A stretch of DNA of 64,000 bases from Halomonas getboli (GTDB lineage Bacteria; Pseudomonadota; Gammaproteobacteria; Pseudomonadales; Halomonadaceae): the NCBI RefSeq assembly GCF_023094245.1, contig NZ_JALMEW010000001.1:62001-126000 (forward strand), given 5' to 3'. Below, in pieces: positions 26,729-35,307 of the stretch. The position numbers and the translations under genes are program-made. The notes beneath the pieces were generated by a model. That model was given only the letters and a program-made list of their open reading frames with translations, was not told where the DNA came from and searched no databases. Each line of letters begins with the position of its first letter. Positions within the stretch are counted from its first letter, which is position 1.

Positions 26729-27661
26729 GTGACACGTCGCAGTGAGACCCTGAGCGGACAGCTTGTCGATGCGGATCTGAGGCTGCTGCGCATCTATCGC
26801 AAGGTCGTGGAGTGCGGCGGCTTCTCCGCCGCCGAGGTGGAGCTGAACATCAGCCGCGCGGCGATCAGCATGGCCATGAACGATCTGGAAACGCGGCTTG
26901 GCATGCGGCTCTGCCAGCGCGGGCGCGGCGGCTTTGCCCTGACCGACGAGGGCGCCGAGGTCTTCGAGGCCACCCTGCAGCTGCAGGCAGCGGTAGAGGG
27001 CTTTCGTACCCGGATCAACGGCCTGCACGCCCATCTTCGCGGCGAGCTCAACATCGGCATCACCGACAACCTGGTGAGCATGCCCGAGATGCACATCACC
27101 CACGCGCTCAGCGCGCTCAAGGAACGCGGCCCCGAGGTGCGCATCAACATCCGCATGATGCCGCCCAGCGACATCGAGCTGGGGGTGCTCGACGGGCGCT
27201 TGCACACCGGCGTGATTCCGTCGCTCAAGCCGCTCGCCGGGCTCGAGTACCTGCCGCTGTACGCAGAGGCCTCGCGGCTCTACTGCGCCGTCGGCCATCC
27301 GCTGTTCGATGTCGCCGAGGTGACGGAGCGTCAGCTGGCCGAATGCGATGCGGTGGTGCCGGCCTATGCCCAGACGCCGGAGATCAAGGCCTGTCAGGAA
27401 CCGCTCAGGGCGGCCGCTTCGGCCAGCGACCGCGAAGGCATTGCCTTCCTGATCCTGTCCGGTCGCTATATCGGCTACCTGCCGAACCACTATGCCGAGC
27501 GCTGGGTGCGCGATGGGCGAATGCGGGGGCTGAATCCCGAGACCCGGCACTACCTGACCCGCTACAGCGCCATCACCCGCAAGGGGTCGCCGCCCAATCT
27601 GGTGCTGGAGAGCTACCTCGAAGAGCTGAATAGACAGATCGAAGGCGAGGGACGGGCCTAG
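26729..27661 (+). CDS. bauR: LysR family regulator, probable BauR
   Basis: A 310-residue LysR-type regulator with the N-terminal winged helix (DLRLLRIYRKVVECGGFSA, AEVELNISRAAISMAMNDLE) and a periplasmic-binding-protein-like effector domain. It starts at GTG with GGAG 8 bases upstream; the ATG just before it is out of frame. Divergent orientation from bauA implies control of beta-alanine catabolism, as for BauR of P. aeruginosa. The ligand is presumably beta-alanine (inferred). It converges on the radical SAM gene with a 21-base gap and no clear terminator. Confidence 0.78.
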   Translation: MTRRSETLSGQLVDADLRLLRIYRKVVECGGFSAAEVELNISRAAISMAMNDLETRLGMRLCQRGRGGFALTDEGAEVFEATLQLQAAVEGFRTRINGLHAHLRGELNIGITDNLVSMPEMHITHALSALKERGPEVRINIRMMPPSDIELGVLDGRLHTGVIPSLKPLAGLEYLPLYAEASRLYCAVGHPLFDVAEVTERQLAECDAVVPAYAQTPEIKACQEPLRAAASASDREGIAFLILSGRYIGYLPNHYAERWVRDGRMRGLNPETRHYLTRYSAITRKGSPPNLVLESYLEELNRQIEGEGRA

Positions 27662-27682
27662 TCCAAAAGGCGAGGGGCGGGG

Positions 27683-28753
27683 CTAGTCGAACAGCTCGCC
27701 TTGGCGGCGCGGCGGACGGAAGGACTCGCAGTCCAGAGAGGGCAGCCCGGGAAAGCCGAGCCGTCGGTAAGCCTGGCGAAAGCGCTGCTCGAGCAGGTCG
27801 GCGAACACCCCCTGGCCGCGCATGCGGTGGCCGAAGCGCGAGTCGTAGTCGCGCCCGCCGCGGCACTGCCGGATCAGGCTCATCACCTTGGCGGCCCGAT
27901 CGGGATAGTGCTGTACCAGCCAGTCCTCGAACAGCGGTGCTACCTCCCGCGGCAGGCGCAGCAGCATCCAGCGCGCATCCATGGCGCCGGCGTTCCTTGC
28001 GGCTTCCAGCAGTCGCTCCAGTTCGTGATCGGTCAGCCCCGGAATCACCGGCGAGACCAGCACGCCCGTCGGTATCCCGGCCTCGGTAAGCGTCTCGATC
28101 ATCTTCAGACGCGTCGCCGGGGCGGCGGTGCGGGGCTCCAGGGTGCGCTTCAGGTCGGTGTCCAGGCTGGTCAAGCTGATCAGCACTCGCACCAGCCGCC
28201 GCTCGGCCAGTTCGGCGAGCAGGTCGCGATCGCGCAGCACCAGCGCGCCCTTGGTCACCAGGGTGACGGGATGGCGGCATGTGAGCAGGAATGCCAGCAG
28301 TCGGCGCGTGGTGCCGCGCTCGGCCTCCAGTGGCTGGTAGGCGTCGGTGTTGCCGGCCAGATTGATCGGGCGGCATTCGTAGCCGGGGCGGGCCAGCTCC
28401 TCTTCCAGACGCTCGACCAGGCCGAGGCGGGCGATCAGCCGGGTCTCGAAGTCGAGCCCGGGGGAGAGATCCCAGTAGGCGTGGCTGGGGCGGGCGTAGC
28501 AGTAGATGCAGCCGTGCTCGCAGCCGCGGTAGGGATTCAGCGAGCGGTCGAAGGGCAGGTCCGGCGAGCGGTTCCAGGCCAGCGCGCTGCGGGCCCGCTC
28601 CTTGGTGACCTCGGTGGCCAGCCGCTCGGGCACGGCTTCCTGCCACCAGCCGTCGTCGACGGCTTCCACCCGGGTGGGAGCGAAGCGGTTGTCGGGATCG
28701 AAGGTGGCGCCGCGGCCCTTGCGGGCCACGGCGTTCGAGAATGACGTCGCCAT
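27683..28753 (-). CDS. PA0069-family radical SAM protein
   Basis: A 356-residue radical SAM protein. The cluster motif CEHGCIYC is at residues 78-85 (C-x3-C-x2-C), in the context NPYRGCEHGCIYCYARPSH that typifies the SPL/PA0069 group related to spore photoproduct lyase. The substrate is unknown. The ATG at 28753 starts the family N-terminus. A perfect LexA box lies 15 bases upstream, so it should be DNA-damage inducible; to my recollection PA0069 is also in the P. aeruginosa LexA regulon. DNA repair or nucleic-acid chemistry is inferred. Confidence 0.85.
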   Translation of the reverse strand: MATSFSNAVARKGRGATFDPDNRFAPTRVEAVDDGWWQEAVPERLATEVTKERARSALAWNRSPDLPFDRSLNPYRGCEHGCIYCYARPSHAYWDLSPGLDFETRLIARLGLVERLEEELARPGYECRPINLAGNTDAYQPLEAERGTTRRLLAFLLTCRHPVTLVTKGALVLRDRDLLAELAERRLVRVLISLTSLDTDLKRTLEPRTAAPATRLKMIETLTEAGIPTGVLVSPVIPGLTDHELERLLEAARNAGAMDARWMLLRLPREVAPLFEDWLVQHYPDRAAKVMSLIRQCRGGRDYDSRFGHRMRGQGVFADLLEQRFRQAYRRLGFPGLPSLDCESFRPPRRQGELFD

Positions 28754-28768
28754 GCCGGCTTCCTTATG

Positions 28769-28784
28769 CTGTCTATATATACAG
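28769..28784 (-). promoter_or_regulatory. LexA (SOS) operator
   Basis: CTGTCTATATATACAG fits the LexA consensus CTGT-N8-ACAG exactly with an alternating T-A core, 15 bases upstream of the radical SAM start codon. Confidence 0.78.
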
Positions 28785-28820
28785 TGTAGCGGCGATGGCG
28801 GCATCATTCATCCCGGCGGC

Positions 28821-29252
28821 CTAGCCGGAGGGCGCGTCGGTGTCCGTGGGGCTGGCATAGGGATTGTCCGGCATCAGTTGACGCGGCAGCGGCGCGCGTC
28901 GGGCGTCTTCCTTGGGGCCGTAGTGCTCGGCCAGATAGTCGAGGATGGTCGCTTCCATCTCAGGGCGGAACGGCCACAGGCCCTGGGTGTCCTGCATCCA
29001 GCGGATCAGCTGCTCCCAGTGGTTGCGCGAGCCACTGTTCTGGGTGATCAGCCTGGCGGAGTGGCACACCGTGCAGTTCGCCTTGACCACCTGCCAGCCC
29101 TCGGCCTGGATCAGGCCGCTGTCCGGATCGGTGGCCGGTGCGTCGTCCTGGGCCCAAGCCCCTTGAAAAGCGCCTCCCTGAAAGGAGACCCCGATGGACA
29201 GCAGCAGCGCCGCGGCCAGCGCCGGATGCCGGCGGGAGTTGGTGCGTGTCAT
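28821..29252 (-). CDS. Sulfite dehydrogenase cytochrome c subunit (SorB-like)
   Basis: A 143-residue precursor: a signal peptide of about 34 residues, then a small class I cytochrome domain with heme motif CTVCH at residues 60-64 and a candidate axial Met in RQLMPDNPY. It should accept electrons from the molybdenum subunit encoded directly upstream (10-base gap) and pass them to the respiratory chain in the periplasm. The pairing resembles SorAB sulfite:cytochrome c oxidoreductase. Confidence 0.82.
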   Translation of the reverse strand: MTRTNSRRHPALAAALLLSIGVSFQGGAFQGAWAQDDAPATDPDSGLIQAEGWQVVKANCTVCHSARLITQNSGSRNHWEQLIRWMQDTQGLWPFRPEMEATILDYLAEHYGPKEDARRAPLPRQLMPDNPYASPTDTDAPSG

Positions 29253-29262
29253 GGCATTCCCC

Positions 29263-30588
29263 CTAGGCCACCTGAACGGCGATGCGGTGGCAGGCGTTGT
29301 TGAGATAGCCCTTGGGATTCCAGCCCGGCACGACCATGGGCTGCGTGCGTCCCTGGCTGTCGGTGGCCTTGGCCCAGACCTCGTAGTAGCCGGGCTCGGG
29401 GACGTCCAGGGCGCTGGTCCAGCGCTGCCAGGCCAGGCGGTTGGGCGCGGCGCCGAGCTCGGCCGGCTGCCAGGTGGCGCCGAAGTCGATCGAGACGTGG
29501 ACCGCCTCGACCGCGAGATCGCCGGCCCAGGCGTGGCCGCGCACCGTCAGCGGCTTGCCCAGGGGGTGGGTGATGCCGGACTTGGGGAAGGTCACCAGCG
29601 ACTTCACCGGCATCGACTGGATGGTCTCGAAGTCCTCCAGCGGCACGTCGGTGCCGGGGGCGACCGGATGCTTCGGCACGCTGTAGGAGGGCGCGCCCAT
29701 CTTGGGACCATCGTGCTTGCGGTTGCGGATCACGATGCGCTCGAGCCACTTGCCCGACACCGAGCCGGGCCAGCCGCCGCACACCAGACGCAGCGGATGC
29801 CCGTTCAGGTAGGGGATGTCGGCATCGTTCATCGCCCAGGCGATCAGCGACTCGTCCTCCAGCGCCTTGTCCATCGGCACGCCACGCGAGATCGGTGCCT
29901 TGCTCGGATCGCCGCTGGCATGGGCGTCGGCGCCGTAATAGCCCACGTAGACGGCGTCGTCGGCGATGCCACAGGCCTCCAGCACGTCGCGCAGCCGCAC
30001 GCCGGTGAAGCGCGGGCAGGCCACCGCGCCGGTGGTCCACTGGTTGCCGCTGGCCGCCGGCACGTATTCGCTGCGGCCGTTGCCACCGCACTCCACCTGC
30101 AGCTGGTAGGTGTGATGCTCGAAGCGCTCCTTGAGTTCGGCGATGGAGAAGGTCATGGGCGTCACGCAGGATTCCCCGGCGACCTCCAGCCGCCAGGCGG
30201 CGACGTCGATGGCGTCCATCGCTGGCGGAATGCCGTTGTTGCGCACGAACATGCGTTCGGCAGGGGTGACGTCATCGTCGAGCAGGTGGGCCGGCGTCTC
30301 GGCGTTGATCGGCCGGTCGTTGAGCACCGTCAGGCCCTCCTTGCCCTGCAGCGTGAAGGGCTCATCGCTCTGGGCCAGGGCGGCGGGAATCAGCCCGCCG
30401 GGCATGCGGTCGGCGAAGGGAATCTGGGCGCCCACCGCGGCGGCCATCGCCAGCAGGCTGGAGCGCTTGAGGAAACCGCGTCGGGTGACGGGATCGACGT
30501 CGCGGCCCCAGAGCAGTCGGTCGGCATTTTGCGGGTCTTCGGCGTAGAGCTCATGGAGGCCGCGGGTGCGTGGAAGCTTCCTGGTCAT
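29263..30588 (-). CDS. Sulfite dehydrogenase molybdopterin subunit (SorA/SoxC-like)
   Basis: A 441-residue sulfite oxidase-family enzyme. TRRGFLKRSSLLAMAA at residues 35-50 is a Tat signal, so the folded molybdo-enzyme is exported. The molybdenum-ligating Cys is in QVECGGNGRS (Cys167). The C-terminal immunoglobulin-like dimerisation domain ends with WNPKGYLNNACHRI. It oxidises sulfite to sulfate with the linked cytochrome as acceptor; no sox genes are adjacent, so detoxification of sulfite is likely. AGGAG precedes the ATG at 30588. Confidence 0.88.
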   Translation of the reverse strand: MTRKLPRTRGLHELYAEDPQNADRLLWGRDVDPVTRRGFLKRSSLLAMAAAVGAQIPFADRMPGGLIPAALAQSDEPFTLQGKEGLTVLNDRPINAETPAHLLDDDVTPAERMFVRNNGIPPAMDAIDVAAWRLEVAGESCVTPMTFSIAELKERFEHHTYQLQVECGGNGRSEYVPAASGNQWTTGAVACPRFTGVRLRDVLEACGIADDAVYVGYYGADAHASGDPSKAPISRGVPMDKALEDESLIAWAMNDADIPYLNGHPLRLVCGGWPGSVSGKWLERIVIRNRKHDGPKMGAPSYSVPKHPVAPGTDVPLEDFETIQSMPVKSLVTFPKSGITHPLGKPLTVRGHAWAGDLAVEAVHVSIDFGATWQPAELGAAPNRLAWQRWTSALDVPEPGYYEVWAKATDSQGRTQPMVVPGWNPKGYLNNACHRIAVQVA

Positions 30589-30726
30589 GTCGCTGACTCC
30601 TGAAGCGCCCGGCGGGCGGCGCAGGCGTCGAAGGCCGGGCTGTTGTCGTGAGCGGTTGTCGTGGGAGCGCACTATGAAGGACAGACAGACGCGCTCGCCT
30701 GTCACGGTCTGGCCTTGATCAGCTTA

Positions 30727-30774
30727 GGCAGTGTCTGAAAGCTCGGCGAGCGCAGGCACTTTTCAGACGCTGCC
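30727..30774. repeat. Inverted repeat between sorA and cobT
   Basis: GGCAGTGTCTGAAA (30727-30740) pairs with TTTCAGACGCTGCC (30761-30774) around a 20-base loop containing GGCGAGCGCAGGC. A similar GGCAGCGTCTGAGA occurs at 56155, and CTGAAAG/GGCGAGCG/AGGC recurs in the repeat at 61801. It is probably a member of a dispersed repeat family and could also act as a terminator or leader hairpin for cobT. Confidence 0.55.
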
Positions 30775-30841
30775 GAGGTCCGCGTTGTCGAGTCCGCCTC
30801 TGATAGAATGCCTGCCTCGACAAGGACGCCCGGAGCCCGCC

Positions 30842-31906
30842 ATGAACGACATCCTGCCCCAGATCGCCCTGCTCGATGCCGCCTGCGCCGGACGCGTCAC
30901 GCGCTATCTCGATACCCTGACCAAGCCGCCGGGCAGCCTGGGACGTCTGGAGGCGCTGGCGGTGAGCCTGGCCGGGATCACCGGCGAGGACTTCCCGCGG
31001 GTGGCGCCGCCCGCAGTGGTGGTGTTTGCTGCCGACCACGGCGTGGCGGCGGAGGGCGTCTCGGCCTTTCCTCAGACGGTGACGGCGCAGATGGTGGCCA
31101 ACTTCGTCGCCGGCGGCGCGGCGATCAACGCCTTCTCGCGCCGCATCGGCGCCCGGATGGAGGTGGTCGACGTGGGCGTGGCCAATGCGCTGCCCGCCGA
31201 GGGCGTCGTCCAGGAGCGCATCCGCTCCGGCACCGGCAACCTGGCTCGCGAGGACGCCATGAGCCGCGACGAGGCGCTGGCCGCCATCGCCGCCGGCCGT
31301 CGCGCCGCCGAGCGGGCCGCCAAGGCGGGCTGCCGCTGCCTGATCGCCGGCGAGATGGGCATCGCCAACACTACCGCCAGCAGCGCCATGCTGGCCGCGC
31401 TGACCGGCGTGCCGGTGGCCGAGCTGGTCGGCCCGGGCACCGGCGTGGCCGGCGAGGCGCTGGTCCACAAGTGCGCGGTGATCGAGGCGGCGCTTTCCAA
31501 GCGCGCGCCGGACCCCGACGATCCGCTGGACGTGCTCGCCCGGCTGGGCGGGCTCGAGATCGCCGCCATGGCCGGGGCCTACCTGGAGGCGGCGGCCAGG
31601 CGCCTTCCCTGTCTCGTCGACGGCTTCATCGCCACGGTGGCCGCCCTCACGGCCTGCCGGCTCGCCCCGGCGCTGCGCCCCTACCTGATCTTCGGCCATC
31701 GCTCCCGCGAGCCCGGCCACGCCCACGCCCTGGCGGCGCTGGACGCCGAGCCGCTGCTGGCCATGGAACTCTGCCTGGGCGAGGGCAGCGGTGCGGCCCT
31801 GGCCTATCCGCTGCTCGAGGCGGCCACGGCGATGCTCGCCGAGATGGCCACCTTCGACGCCGCCGGCGTCGACGACCGCAGCGAGCACGAGGAGCCTCGA
31901 GCATGA
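30842..31906 (+). CDS. cobT: Nicotinate-nucleotide--dimethylbenzimidazole phosphoribosyltransferase CobT
   Basis: A 354-residue enzyme that makes alpha-ribazole phosphate from dimethylbenzimidazole and nicotinate mononucleotide for the B12 lower ligand. Motifs: LTKPPGSLGRLE (residues about 26-37), ADHGVAAEGVSAFPQTVT, EMGIANTTASSA and the catalytic Glu region CLGEGSGAALA. The ring partner DMB is supplied by BluB, encoded at 62265. It opens the nucleotide-loop operon and overlaps cbiB by ATGA. No cobalamin riboswitch is visible before it. It is CobU in Pseudomonas nomenclature. Confidence 0.94.
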   Translation: MNDILPQIALLDAACAGRVTRYLDTLTKPPGSLGRLEALAVSLAGITGEDFPRVAPPAVVVFAADHGVAAEGVSAFPQTVTAQMVANFVAGGAAINAFSRRIGARMEVVDVGVANALPAEGVVQERIRSGTGNLAREDAMSRDEALAAIAAGRRAAERAAKAGCRCLIAGEMGIANTTASSAMLAALTGVPVAELVGPGTGVAGEALVHKCAVIEAALSKRAPDPDDPLDVLARLGGLEIAAMAGAYLEAAARRLPCLVDGFIATVAALTACRLAPALRPYLIFGHRSREPGHAHALAALDAEPLLAMELCLGEGSGAALAYPLLEAATAMLAEMATFDAAGVDDRSEHEEPRA

Positions 31907-32883
31907 CGCTGGATCCGCTGTCCTGGGAGCTGCTGGCGCTGATCGGCGCGGCGCTGGCCATCGACCTCGTGCTGGGCGACCCGGCCTGGCTGCCCCATCC
32001 GGTGGTGGGCATCGGCCGGGCGATCGCGAGGCTCGAGCGCGCCTGGAACCATGGTCCCGCCGAGGCTCGCCGTCGGCGCGGCGTATGGTTGGCGGTGGTG
32101 GTGGTCGGTGGCACCTGGGCGCTGGTCTGGGGCCTGCTGACGGTGCTGGCCTGGCTGTCGCCGGCGCTGTCGCTTGCCGCCGAGCTCGTGCTGCTGGCCA
32201 CGGCCTTCGCCACCCGCGGGCTCGCCCAGGCGGCCCGGGCGGTGGCCGCGCCGCTCGGGCAGGGCGACCTGCCGGCGGCCCGCCGCGCGCTGGGTGGGAT
32301 CGTCGGCCGCGATACCGAGACGCTGGACGAGGCGGGGCTGTCCCGCGGTGCAGTAGAGACCGTGGCCGAGAACACCGTGGACGGCATCACCGCGCCGCTG
32401 TGCTGGGCGCTGCTCGGCGGCGCGCCGCTGGCGCTGGCCTACAAGGCGGTCAACACGCTGGATTCCATGGTCGGCTATCGCAGCCCGCGCTTCGAGGACT
32501 TCGGCCGCGCCTCGGCGCGCCTCGACGACGCCGTCAACTGGGTGCCGGCGCGGCTCACGGTCCTGGCCATGTGGCTGGCCGCGCGGCTCGTCGTCGGCGG
32601 CCGCACGCAGGGGGCCATGGCCGCCACCCGCCGCGAGGCGCCGCGTCACCCGAGCCCCAACGCCGGCTGGCCCGAGGCCATGGTGGCGCACCTGCTGGGC
32701 GTCCAGCTCGGCGGGCTCAACCACTACGACGGTCGCCCCTCGCATCGCGCCGTCCTCGGCCGCGCGCTGGAGCCGCTGACCGTCGCCCATATCGAACGCG
32801 CCATCCATCATATGCACGGCGGCTGGATCGGCGTGCTGGCGCTGCTGGCGCCGCTGGTGCTGCTGCGGGAGTGGCTGGCATGA
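31903..32883 (+). CDS. cbiB: Adenosylcobinamide-phosphate synthase CbiB
   Basis: A 326-residue membrane protein that attaches aminopropanol (phosphate) to adenosylcobyric acid. Typical features: DLVLGDPAWLPHPVVGIGR at the N-terminus, SRGAVETVAENTVDGI, and FWALLGG-like helices followed by KAVNTLDSMVGY. Several hydrophobic segments place it in the inner membrane. Start and stop overlap cobT and the decarboxylase gene by four bases, implying translational coupling. It is named CobD in the Pseudomonas scheme. Confidence 0.92.
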   Translation: MTLDPLSWELLALIGAALAIDLVLGDPAWLPHPVVGIGRAIARLERAWNHGPAEARRRRGVWLAVVVVGGTWALVWGLLTVLAWLSPALSLAAELVLLATAFATRGLAQAARAVAAPLGQGDLPAARRALGGIVGRDTETLDEAGLSRGAVETVAENTVDGITAPLCWALLGGAPLALAYKAVNTLDSMVGYRSPRFEDFGRASARLDDAVNWVPARLTVLAMWLAARLVVGGRTQGAMAATRREAPRHPSPNAGWPEAMVAHLLGVQLGGLNHYDGRPSHRAVLGRALEPLTVAHIERAIHHMHGGWIGVLALLAPLVLLREWLA

Positions 32884-34013
32884 CGGCACACGCAGGACCG
32901 GATACGAACAGCACACCGGGCTGGCCCGCCCACGGCGGGCGCATCGCGCCGCTGCTGGCGCGCTTCGGGCTGCCGGCCGACCACCCGGTGATCGACGTCA
33001 GCGCCAACCTCAATCCGCTGGGGCCGCCGTCCTGGCTGGGCGAGTGGGTGAGCGACTGGCTGAGTGAACCCTCGACCGGCGCCGGCGAGTCGCTGGCCCG
33101 CTATCCGGACCCGGACGACGACCGCGCGCGTCGCGCCATCGCCGCCCACGACGGCGTGGCACCGGAGCGGGTGCTGGTCACCAACGGCGGCATCGAGGCG
33201 ATCCATCTCGCCGCCGCGCTGCATGCCGGCGGCCGGGCGCTGGTGATCGAGCCGACCTTCAGCGAGTATGCCCTGGCCTGCGGTCGGCACGGCCTTTCCG
33301 TCGAGCGGCTGGCGCTGGAAGCGCCCGAGTTCCGGCTCGATCCCGACGCCGCCGAGGCCGCCCTGGCCGGTGTCGATGTGGCCTTCCTGTGCCGGCCCAA
33401 CAATCCCACCGGCACGCTGATTCCGCGCGCCGAGGTCGAGCGGCTGCTGGCGCGGGCCGACGAGACCGGCAGCACCCTGGTGGTGGACGAGGCCTTCGTC
33501 GACTTCACCGAGCGCGACGAGCGCCTCACGCCGCTGCTCGAGCGGTCGAGCCACCTGCTGCTGCTGCGTTCGCTGACCAAGCTCTATGACGTGCCGGGGC
33601 TCCGGCTCGGCTACCTGCTCGGCGCCCCCGAGGCCGTCGCGCGGCTGGCCACGCTGCAGATGCCGTGGAGCGTCAACGCCCTGGCCCTCGGGCTCGCGGC
33701 GCCGCTGCTCGCCGACGCGGACTATCTGGCCCGGACCCGTGCCTGGCTCGCGGCCGAGCGCGACCTGCCCGAGCGCGTGCGGGCGCTGGGCCACACGGTG
33801 CCGGAGACCCACGCCAACTTCCTGTTACTGCGCGGCGGGAGCGACGCCGAGGAAGCGGGGGCGCTGTTCGCCTTCCTGCTCGAGCGTGGGCTGCTGGCCC
33901 GCCACACCCACGGCTTTCCCGGTCTCGACGGCGCCTGGCTGCGCCTGGCGCTGCGCGGCGCCGACGACAACGTCCGGCTGCTCGAGGCGCTCGCGGCATG
34001 GCGGCGGCCATGA
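32880..34013 (+). CDS. cobD: Threonine-phosphate decarboxylase CobD
   Basis: A 377-residue PLP-dependent class I/II aminotransferase-fold enzyme (CobC in Pseudomonas naming) that decarboxylates L-threonine-O-3-phosphate to aminopropanol phosphate, the linker used by CbiB. Motifs: HGG near residue 18, DVSANLNPLGPP, CRPNNPTGTL, VVDEAFVDF, and the PLP lysine in RSLTKLYDVPGLRLGY. Its stop overlaps the cobU start. Histidinol-phosphate aminotransferase is the closest paralogue, but the locus settles the choice. Confidence 0.9.
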   Translation: MTAHAGPDTNSTPGWPAHGGRIAPLLARFGLPADHPVIDVSANLNPLGPPSWLGEWVSDWLSEPSTGAGESLARYPDPDDDRARRAIAAHDGVAPERVLVTNGGIEAIHLAAALHAGGRALVIEPTFSEYALACGRHGLSVERLALEAPEFRLDPDAAEAALAGVDVAFLCRPNNPTGTLIPRAEVERLLARADETGSTLVVDEAFVDFTERDERLTPLLERSSHLLLLRSLTKLYDVPGLRLGYLLGAPEAVARLATLQMPWSVNALALGLAAPLLADADYLARTRAWLAAERDLPERVRALGHTVPETHANFLLLRGGSDAEEAGALFAFLLERGLLARHTHGFPGLDGAWLRLALRGADDNVRLLEALAAWRRP

Positions 34014-34552
34014 TCGCCTTCGTCTCCGGCGGGGCCCGCTCAGGCAAGAGCGGCGTGGCCGAGGCGCTGACGCGCGAGGCGCACGCGGCCCGCGGCGGGG
34101 AGCGCTACTATCTCGCCACCGCCCGGGCCGGCGACGGCGAGATGGCCGCCCGCATCGCCCGCCATCGCCGCGAGCGCGGCGACGACTGGCTGACCCGCGA
34201 GCCGCCGCTGGCCTTCGCCGAGGCGCTCGCCACGATGCCCCCGGGCAGCACGGCGCTGCTCGACTGCCTGACCCTGTGGGCCAGCCGGGTGATGTTCGAG
34301 GCCGGATTCTCCGAGGCCGAGGCCGAGGGCCGGGCGATGCTGGCGGCCGGGCTCGACGAGGCCCGCCGCCGCGACCTCGCCCTGGTGGTGGTCTCCAACG
34401 ACCTCAACGAGGATCTGCCGCCCCGCGATGCCCTGGTGTGGCGCTACCTGGCCTTCCTGCAGGCCCTGCACCGCGATCTGGCCGCGGCGTCGGACCGCGT
34501 GATCGAGGTGGTGGCCGGCCGCGCCATCGACTGGAAAGGAGACGCTTCATGA
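34010..34552 (+). CDS. cobU: Adenosylcobinamide kinase / guanylyltransferase CobU
   Basis: A 180-residue bifunctional enzyme that phosphorylates adenosylcobinamide and transfers GMP. The P-loop GGARSGKS is at residues 7-14, and His52 in RIARHRRER corresponds to the guanylylated His46 of Salmonella CobU. The otherwise conserved NE-x-G-x-GIVP motif near the C-terminus is changed to NDLNEDLPP, which is odd. A second CobU-like gene at 35849 retains that motif. ATG at 34010 overlaps the cobD stop; an ATG four codons earlier is possible. Confidence 0.85.
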   Translation: MIAFVSGGARSGKSGVAEALTREAHAARGGERYYLATARAGDGEMAARIARHRRERGDDWLTREPPLAFAEALATMPPGSTALLDCLTLWASRVMFEAGFSEAEAEGRAMLAAGLDEARRRDLALVVVSNDLNEDLPPRDALVWRYLAFLQALHRDLAAASDRVIEVVAGRAIDWKGDAS

Positions 34553-35307
34553 AGGACGCGGGCTTCGGCGCGCTGCTGGCGATCCAGTTTCTGACCCGGC
34601 TGCCGGTGACGCTGGCCTGCCCCTGGACGCCGGCCACCCGGCGCTGGGCGGCGCGGGCCTATCCGCTGGTCGGCGCCCTGGTCGGGGCCATCGTGGCCCT
34701 TGCCGGCACGCTGCTCGAGGGGTGGCTGCCGCTGCCGCTGCTCACGCTTGCCCTGCTCAGCCTGTGGGTGGCGCTGACCGGCGGGCTGCACCTCGACGGC
34801 CTGATGGACCTGGCCGACGCGCTGGGCAGCAACGCCCCGCTCGAGAAGCGCTGGGCGATCATGAAGGACCCGCAGGTCGGCAGCTTCGGCATGCTGGCGC
34901 TGGTCTTCCAGCTGGCCTGGAAGGCGGCGCTGCTGTGGGCGCTGCTGGCCGCCGGGGCGAGCCCCTGGTGGCTGGTGCCGGTGGTAGCGCTGGGCCGGCT
35001 GGCCGCGGTCGGCCTGCTGGTGAGCCAGCCCGCCGCCCGCGCCGAGGGCCTGGCCCACGCCTGGCAGCAGAGCCTCGGCCGGCGCGACCTGGCGCTGGCG
35101 GCGCTGCCGGCGCTGGCGTGTCTCGTGTTCGTGCCCGCGCTGGCCTGGCTGCTGGCCGGGCTGGCGGGCTTCGTCATCATCTACGGCCGGGCGGTGCGCC
35201 GGGCCTTCGGCGGCATCAACGGCGACATCGTCGGCGCCGCCATCGAAGGAGGAGAACTATGGCTGCTGCTGATCGCCTGGAGCTGGTGGTCGTTCGTCAT
35301 GGCCTGA
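34549..35307 (+). CDS. cobS: Adenosylcobinamide-GDP ribazoletransferase CobS
   Basis: A 252-residue integral membrane enzyme that joins adenosylcobinamide-GDP and alpha-ribazole (phosphate) to form adenosylcobalamin (phosphate). It shows AIQFLTRLPV at the N-terminus, TGGLHLDGLMDLADAL (residues about 78-93) and MKDPQVGSFG, all diagnostic, and about five to six membrane helices. Start overlaps cobU (ATGA); the following phosphatase gene begins 49 bases before the stop. It is CobV in Pseudomonas naming. Confidence 0.92.
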   Translation: MKDAGFGALLAIQFLTRLPVTLACPWTPATRRWAARAYPLVGALVGAIVALAGTLLEGWLPLPLLTLALLSLWVALTGGLHLDGLMDLADALGSNAPLEKRWAIMKDPQVGSFGMLALVFQLAWKAALLWALLAAGASPWWLVPVVALGRLAAVGLLVSQPAARAEGLAHAWQQSLGRRDLALAALPALACLVFVPALAWLLAGLAGFVIIYGRAVRRAFGGINGDIVGAAIEGGELWLLLIAWSWWSFVMA

